Origin: Acidimicrobiales bacterium
Lineage (GTDB): Bacteria; Actinomycetota; Acidimicrobiia; Acidimicrobiales; Iamiaceae
Assembly: GCA_020439605.1 (NCBI GenBank)
Contig: JAGQSI010000052.1
Span: 1-9,605 of the forward strand
Reading direction: 5' to 3'
DNA length: 9,605 nt
Shown: piece after piece, positions 5,895 through 9,605 of the stretch
How positions within the stretch are numbered: position 1 is the stretch's first letter
Layout of the letters: each line of letters starts with the position of its first letter
Made by a program: the position numbers and the translations under genes
The notes under the pieces: generated by a model
Databases searched by the model: none
Told to the model about the DNA's origin: nothing
The model's input: only the letters and a program-made list of their open reading frames with translations

Positions 5895-6577
5895 CCACGC
5901 CACAAACCACGCCACAAACCCCACCACAGACCCCGCCTCGGCCGCAACGGCTCATCGTGGTTGTCGGCACCGCTACAGACATCGGCAAGACGTGGGTTGG
6001 CGCTCAAGTTCTTTCCCGGCTCAGATCAGATGGACTAACGGTGTCGGCACGCAAGCCAGCCCAATCCGCCGACGCAGCCGACCCCGGACCCTCAGATGCC
6101 GAAATACTCGCGTCGGCCACCGGTGAAGACCCACCGGAGGTGTGCGCGAAGCACCGCAGCTACAAGGTGGCGATGGCTCCACCGATGGCAGCAGCCGCCA
6201 CCGGACTAGCGGTTCCAACATCTGAGCAACTCCTCGCAGAACTGCAATGGCCCCAGATGGACCCGCATCTCCAGATCGGCTGGTTCGAGACTGTTGGTGG
6301 GCCCCGTTCACCAATATCGATTGACGGCGATGGCGTCACCTTCGCTCACGCCTTGGCGCCTGACCTAGTGGTGTTGGTGGCTGATGCTGGGCTCGGAACC
6401 ATCAACTCTGTGCTGTTGTCCTTGGCTCCGTTCAGCGATTTCAACACGACCGTGTTCCTCAACCGGTTCGACCCGAACAACGAACTTCATCACATGAACC
6501 TCGACTGGCTCCGTACGCGTGAGGGCCTCGATGTCCACGCTGACATCGAGGCCCTCTGCCACACGGTACGGGGTTAG
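5891..6577 (+). CDS. bioD: ATP-dependent dethiobiotin synthetase (BioD)
   Basis: 228 residues, close to E. coli BioD (225). It is a SIMIBI-class P-loop enzyme that uses CO2 and ATP to close the ureido ring of 7,8-diaminononanoate. The P-loop is GTATDIGKT (26-34). Lys55 in KPAQS, Asp69 in PSDAEIL and Glu133 in FETVGGPRSPIS match the catalytic or Mg-binding Lys37, Asp54 and Glu115 of E. coli. VADAGLGTINSVLLSL (162-177) and Asn191 in FLNRF follow. The usual GTDTEVGKT Asp is Ala here, and GAGG is TVGG; the Asp position also varies in actinobacterial enzymes, so activity is still likely. The first 18 residues are a Thr/Pro/Gln repeat ahead of the first strand. ATG 5891 overlaps the bioF TGA (ATGA) with no strong ribosome binding site, so translation probably depends on coupling. 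The last 60 bases fold into a strong hairpin. Confidence 0.92.
   Translation: MTTPQTTPQTPPQTPPRPQRLIVVVGTATDIGKTWVGAQVLSRLRSDGLTVSARKPAQSADAADPGPSDAEILASATGEDPPEVCAKHRSYKVAMAPPMAAAATGLAVPTSEQLLAELQWPQMDPHLQIGWFETVGGPRSPISIDGDGVTFAHALAPDLVVLVADAGLGTINSVLLSLAPFSDFNTTVFLNRFDPNNELHHMNLDWLRTREGLDVHADIEALCHTVRG
5895..5930. repeat. 12-base tandem repeat at the bioD start (two exact units plus one degenerate)
   Basis: CCACGCCACAAA occurs twice in exact tandem (5895-5906 and 5907-5918), followed by a diverged third unit CCCCACCACAGA. It codes for the Thr-Pro-Gln-Thr units of the BioD N-terminal tail. The run is C/A-rich and poor in G and T, so it should stay unstructured just after the coupled start codon. 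Confidence 0.8.
6511..6571 (+). terminator. long hairpin in the bioD 3' end, likely terminator or 3'-end stabiliser
   Basis: GAGGGCCTCGATGTC (6521-6535) and its exact reverse complement (6542-6556) form a 15-base-pair stem with a 6-base loop. CCGTAC-G-CGT (6511-6520) pairs with ACGGTACGG (6563-6571) as an outer stem, with one bulged G and a 6-base bulge. Weaker pairs run out to about 6507 and 6579. Interrupted T tracts follow at 6586-6589 and 6595-6598. The T tracts begin some 14 bases after the outer stem, so this is not a classic intrinsic terminator. It lies between convergent genes and could also stop the leftward transcript from the receptor gene, though no T tract lies on that side. Confidence 0.5.
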
Positions 6578-6634
6578 CCGCCGCGTTTTGGTGATTTTGT
6601 TGAAGTAACCAACATTGATTGGCTGTCTGCGCTG

Positions 6635-7990
6635 TCAGCTATTGATCAAATCTTCTGGGGTCAGTTCTCTGGTCTTACCTTCGAAGTCGAGGATCTCTCC
6701 AACGTTGTTGAAGTGGCCAGCCGCTGCGTCGTATTGCACAAGCTGCACGCTCTCGGCGAGGAATTGATCGTCGGGAGACGTGTTGACAGTTGCACCTTCG
6801 ACGAGAAGTCCAGCATCGAGATCTTTGATTTCGTACATGGCGTTCATCAATGCTGGGCGGGTCAGTTCATCGAGTCCCTCAAGAACCTTCACGAGGATTG
6901 CAGCCTGGGTGTAGCCATAGGCAACGATGCCGTTTTCAGGATCGACATCAGAAGCTCCGAACTTCTCCAGCGTCTCCCTGTACTCGATCATCTCAGGTGC
7001 TTCGGCGTAGGCCGGGTTCATTGGGTCCATGGTGTTGGTGGCAGCAAGAGCCTTGTCTGCGTTAGCACCAGCGATACCCATGAGGGTCTTGGAAATGCAG
7101 GTACCGGACACAAAGGTGATGGCATCCCACTTGGCAACCTTGGCAGCTTCCAAAGCAGCAGGGCACGCAAGCAAAGTTGAGCCATTGAAGAATGCGTCGG
7201 CGCCAGATGCTGCGAGCGCGGTGACTTGAGCCTTCACATCGTTGCTACCGGCTTCATAGGTCTTCACCTGTGTAACGGTGATGTCGGTGCCTTCAATAGC
7301 CTTCTTGAAGCCTTCCTCGTAGGCCTTACCGAAGTCATCGTTCTGCACAAGCATCGCCACCTTGGCGTTGGGCTTCTCCTGGCCGAGGTAGTCCGCGAAG
7401 GCCTTCGCTTCAACGGTGTAGGGCGCAAGGGTGGAACCGATCAACCACGGATAGTCAGGGTTACCCCAGGTGGGCGAACCGGTGGCAGCGAAGATGTTTG
7501 GCACGCAGTTGTTGCCGAGGTTCTCACGCAGTGCGATGTTGTTGGCGGTACCAACCACGTTGAACACGGCGAAAGCCTTGGAACCGTCGGCTCCGGCTAG
7601 CTCGTTGATGTTCTGGACGGACTTGGCAGCGGTGTACTCGTCGTCTTTGTCAACAACTTTGATCTTGTACTTCTTGCCTGCAACTTCGACGCCACCCTCG
7701 CTGTTGAGTTTGTCGAAGTAGGCCTTGTAGCCCTTGGAAATCTGGGCGAATGCGGCGGTCAGACCTGACTGTGGGAACGAAGACGCCAAGGTAATGGTGT
7801 CGCCATCGATGCCGTCGGTCCCGTTGTCTGGACAATCAGCGGTGTCGACAACGCCGGTTTCGCCGCTGCCACCGGGGTTCTCCGACTTGGCCTTGGATCC
7901 TTCGTCCTCACTACGGCCGCTACACGCGGTAGCGATCAAACCGAGGGAGAGCATCAGAGCCGCGGCACGTGCCTTTCGGGTTCTTTGCAT
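6635..7990 (-). CDS. branched-chain amino acid-type ABC transporter substrate-binding lipoprotein
   Basis: 451 residues. It has a lipoprotein signal: basic MQRTRKAR, a hydrophobic core, then the lipobox LIATAC with lipid-modified Cys23, followed by a Ser/Gly/Glu-rich linker. The rest is a type I periplasmic-binding fold of the Peripla_BP_6 (LivJ/LivK-like) family. Typical stretches are DGDTITLASSFPQSG (62-76), DKDDEYTAAKSVQNINEL (114-131), ENLGNNCVPNIFAATGSP (156-173) and VAMLVQNDDFGKAYEEGF (211-228). It should sit on the outer face of the membrane and deliver solute to LivH/LivM. The ligand (branched-chain amino acids, amides, urea or other) cannot be told from sequence. Mature-region cysteines at 53, 162, 276 and 298 could form disulfides. 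It starts 11 bases after livM with a strong AGGAG site, fitting the high receptor output such importers need. It is last in the leftward operon and converges with bioD, leaving 57 bases between stops. Confidence 0.93.
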   Translation of the reverse strand: MQRTRKARAAALMLSLGLIATACSGRSEDEGSKAKSENPGGSGETGVVDTADCPDNGTDGIDGDTITLASSFPQSGLTAAFAQISKGYKAYFDKLNSEGGVEVAGKKYKIKVVDKDDEYTAAKSVQNINELAGADGSKAFAVFNVVGTANNIALRENLGNNCVPNIFAATGSPTWGNPDYPWLIGSTLAPYTVEAKAFADYLGQEKPNAKVAMLVQNDDFGKAYEEGFKKAIEGTDITVTQVKTYEAGSNDVKAQVTALAASGADAFFNGSTLLACPAALEAAKVAKWDAITFVSGTCISKTLMGIAGANADKALAATNTMDPMNPAYAEAPEMIEYRETLEKFGASDVDPENGIVAYGYTQAAILVKVLEGLDELTRPALMNAMYEIKDLDAGLLVEGATVNTSPDDQFLAESVQLVQYDAAAGHFNNVGEILDFEGKTRELTPEDLINS

Positions 7991-7998
7991 TGGAATTA

Positions 7999-8003
7999 CT
8001 CCT
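7999..8003 (-). promoter_or_regulatory. ribosome binding site of the receptor gene, inside the livM stop
   Basis: AGGAG on the minus strand, 8 bases before ATG 7990. Its first two bases belong to the livM TAG stop codon (8002-8004), so terminating ribosomes would reach the initiation site of the receptor gene. Confidence 0.75.
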
Positions 8004-9051
8004 AGTTGGTGGACATGGTTGGAGACTTGGCCGCGCCGTTGGGACCCTGTGAGGGTTGAGCCCTCGAAGACTTCACCTTGGCGGTGAGACGCTTCAGCCC
8101 GCCCACGATGCCGTCGGGCAGGATGAAGATCACGAGGATCAAAGCGCCACCGAGCAATGCCGGCGCCATTGCCTCTGTGCCAGAGGTGCGGCGACGAATG
8201 AACGTGAGCAGTATTGCGCCTAGTAGGGGGCCAGAGATCGTGGCTGTGCCGCCTACAACTACCGCGATGAGGAACTCGATTGACTTCTGGAAGTAGAGAA
8301 GCACGTTGGAGGCATCTGCTCCCCCGTCAACCATTACGGACAAGGACCCCGCCACACCGGCGTAGGCCGCGGAGAGAGCGAAGGTGGTTACCTTCACTCC
8401 AGCGATGTTGATACCCACCGTGGAAGCCGCGATCTCTTGGTCTCGCACTGCGATCATGGACCGTCCGGCTCGGCTGTGCACCAGACTCCACGCCGCTGCG
8501 AACAAGGCGACTGCGAGGACGAGACACACGAAGTAGGCGTACTGGTCACGGTCGAGGCCGGTGATCAAGGAATCGAAGTCCGAGCGTTTGGGTTGCAGGA
8601 ACGGGATACCGCCAGGGCCTTTGATGAATCGTTTGGTGACCACGGGGAACAGCACTGAGAGGCCCAAGGTGATGAGCGCCAGATATGAACCCTTGACCCG
8701 AAGGGCCGGGAAACCCACCAGCACACCAAGGACCGCAGCAAGTACCGCCGCAATCACGATGGTCATCTCAAAGGCCATGCCCTGATCTGTCATCAACTTG
8801 GCTGTGGTGAACGCTCCGAGACCAAAGAACGCGCCATGGCCGATCGACACCTGACCGTTGAACCCTGTGAGCAGGTTCAATCCCATCGCCGCAATCGCCA
8901 GATAGAGGACCTGCGAGAAGATCTGGTTGTTCTCGGCGTTGTTGGTGAAGGGCAACATGAGCGCAACCACCGCGAGCACAATGCCCACAACGATGCGCAA
9001 CCACGGGACCGAACGCTTCTCCACAACGGTTGCACTCGCTTCTGTGGCCAT
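8002..9051 (-). CDS. livM: branched-chain amino acid-type ABC transporter permease LivM
   Basis: 349 residues from ATG 9051. It is a BPD_transp_2-type inner-membrane permease with about nine or ten hydrophobic segments, for example near residues 17-35, 45-63, 92-115, 122-140, 171-190, 218-240, 258-285 and 295-312. The LivM hallmark GLNLLTGFNGQVSIGHGAFFGLGA is at about 57-80. The conserved cytoplasmic loop GRSMIAVRDQEIAASTVGIN (196-215) likely contacts the ATPase, and LPDGIVGG closes the conserved part. It forms the heterodimeric channel with LivH. ATG 9051 is chosen for the TGATG overlap with the livH stop and GGAG 8 bases upstream; GTG 9054, one codon earlier, is also possible. The Lys/Ser/Pro-rich tail after residue 320 looks cytoplasmic and disordered. 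Confidence 0.93.
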   Translation of the reverse strand: MATEASATVVEKRSVPWLRIVVGIVLAVVALMLPFTNNAENNQIFSQVLYLAIAAMGLNLLTGFNGQVSIGHGAFFGLGAFTTAKLMTDQGMAFEMTIVIAAVLAAVLGVLVGFPALRVKGSYLALITLGLSVLFPVVTKRFIKGPGGIPFLQPKRSDFDSLITGLDRDQYAYFVCLVLAVALFAAAWSLVHSRAGRSMIAVRDQEIAASTVGINIAGVKVTTFALSAAYAGVAGSLSVMVDGGADASNVLLYFQKSIEFLIAVVVGGTATISGPLLGAILLTFIRRRTSGTEAMAPALLGGALILVIFILPDGIVGGLKRLTAKVKSSRAQPSQGPNGAAKSPTMSTN

Positions 9052-9605
9052 CACACCCGCTCCACGATCTTGCGTCCGAACAAGCCGTTGGGTCTGACGA
9101 GAAGCACACCCAATATCAGTGCGAACGGAACCACCAGTTCTATGCCCTCCAAGAAGTGCACGTACTGAATCGTCATGGCATTTACGACGCCCACAATGAG
9201 TCCACCAACTACGGCGCCCAGCATCGAATCGAAGCCTCCGAGCGCTGCTGCGGCAAAGGAATAGACCAGAACCTGTTGCATCAGCGAAACATCGAAGGCA
9301 CCGTTGGCCGCAGTACTCGCGGTGGCGCTACCGGCAATGGCGCCGAGAGCAGCGGCGAGACCCCAACCAATCATCAACATCTGCCCGGGTTTGATACCCA
9401 CCAACGCCGCCGAATCCTCGTTCGAGGCAACTCCACGCAATGCGAGACCAAGCTTGGTCTTCTGCAACAGGAGCCACAGCAACAGACATTGCACTGCAAG
9501 CAGTACAGCGAGACCAACCGTGCGGGCATCCACGCCCATGATTTCACCGGTGGGGAACATCGCTGGCATCGCCAATGCCTCTCGACCTGGCTTGATAAAT
9601 ATGAG
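9051..9605 (-). CDS. livH: branched-chain amino acid-type ABC transporter permease LivH (N-terminus beyond right edge)
   Basis: The reading frame is open from the right edge (9605) to the TGA at 9051-9053, giving the last 184 residues. LivH is about 300 residues, so roughly 100 or more are missing. The visible part has hydrophobic segments at about fragment residues 28-47, 76-98, 110-145 and 155-170. The conserved loop TKLGLALRGVASNEDSAALVGI (about 50-71) matches the LivH consensus, as do LGGFDSMLGAVVGG and the terminal RPNGLFGRK. The frame continues unbroken upstream of the TTG at 9575 and the ATG at 9569, so neither is taken as the true start. It pairs with LivM as the membrane channel of the importer. 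The ATPase genes livG and livF may lie further right, outside the window. Confidence 0.92.
   Translation of the reverse strand, partial: LIFIKPGREALAMPAMFPTGEIMGVDARTVGLAVLLAVQCLLLWLLLQKTKLGLALRGVASNEDSAALVGIKPGQMLMIGWGLAAALGAIAGSATASTAANGAFDVSLMQQVLVYSFAAAALGGFDSMLGAVVGGLIVGVVNAMTIQYVHFLEGIELVVPFALILGVLLVRPNGLFGRKIVERV
9060..9063 (-). promoter_or_regulatory. ribosome binding site of livM, inside livH
   Basis: GGAG on the minus strand, 8 bases before ATG 9051, within the last codons of livH. Together with the TGATG overlap it indicates coupled translation of the two permease subunits. Confidence 0.55.

Noticed and set aside
5966..5994. BioD P-loop GTATDIGKT lacks the Asp of GTDTEVGKT, hinting at a dead or repurposed enzyme.
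   Set aside because: That Asp is not invariant in actinobacterial BioD proteins. The P-loop Lys33/Thr34, Lys55, Asp69 and Glu133 are all present, and the gene is coupled to bioF.
9567..9575. A complete short permease gene starting at TTG 9575 or ATG 9569.
   Set aside because: The frame stays open to the window edge, and the fragment lacks the N-terminal half of LivH, so the gene is cut by the window and not short.

Overview
The window is a compact, moderately high-GC stretch that looks actinobacterial. It has a DivIVA-domain coiled-coil protein with a long acidic tail, GTG starts, GTGA/ATGA stop-start overlaps, and a BioD whose active-site layout resembles the actinobacterial type. An uncultured or environmental actinobacterium, perhaps Acidimicrobiia, is my inference; nothing in the sequence fixes the taxon. 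Almost all bases are coding. I see no RNA gene, mobile element or CRISPR array, and no gene-free stretch longer than 70 bases.

Layout. (1) 1-2760, leftward: a membrane-anchored PDZ + Lon-type (S16) serine protease of the YlbL/DdcP type, then, 66 bases on, a large DivIVA-domain protein that runs off the left edge. Both families are tied to cell division or polar growth. (2) 2790-6577, rightward: a small HEAT-repeat protein, then bioA, bioF and bioD. The gap before bioA is 10 bases and bioA-bioF and bioF-bioD overlap by 4 bases, so this reads as one operon. BioF makes 8-amino-7-oxononanoate, BioA transaminates it to 7,8-diaminononanoate and BioD closes the ureido ring to give dethiobiotin. bioB and the pimelate-forming genes are not in the window. 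The bioD 3' end folds into a long near-perfect hairpin. (3) 6635-9605, leftward and convergent with bioD: the end of livH, then livM, then a lipoprotein substrate-binding protein. These are the two permeases and the receptor of a branched-chain-amino-acid-type (HAAT family) ABC importer. The ATPases livG/livF are not in the window.

The biotin genes and the importer are standard. The less ordinary points are the HEAT-repeat gene fused by position to the biotin operon, the hendecad array and acidic tail of the DivIVA-type protein, its pairing with a DdcP-like protease, the bioD-terminal hairpin, and 12-base tandem repeats just inside both bioF and bioD. I did not find a clear new multi-gene system.
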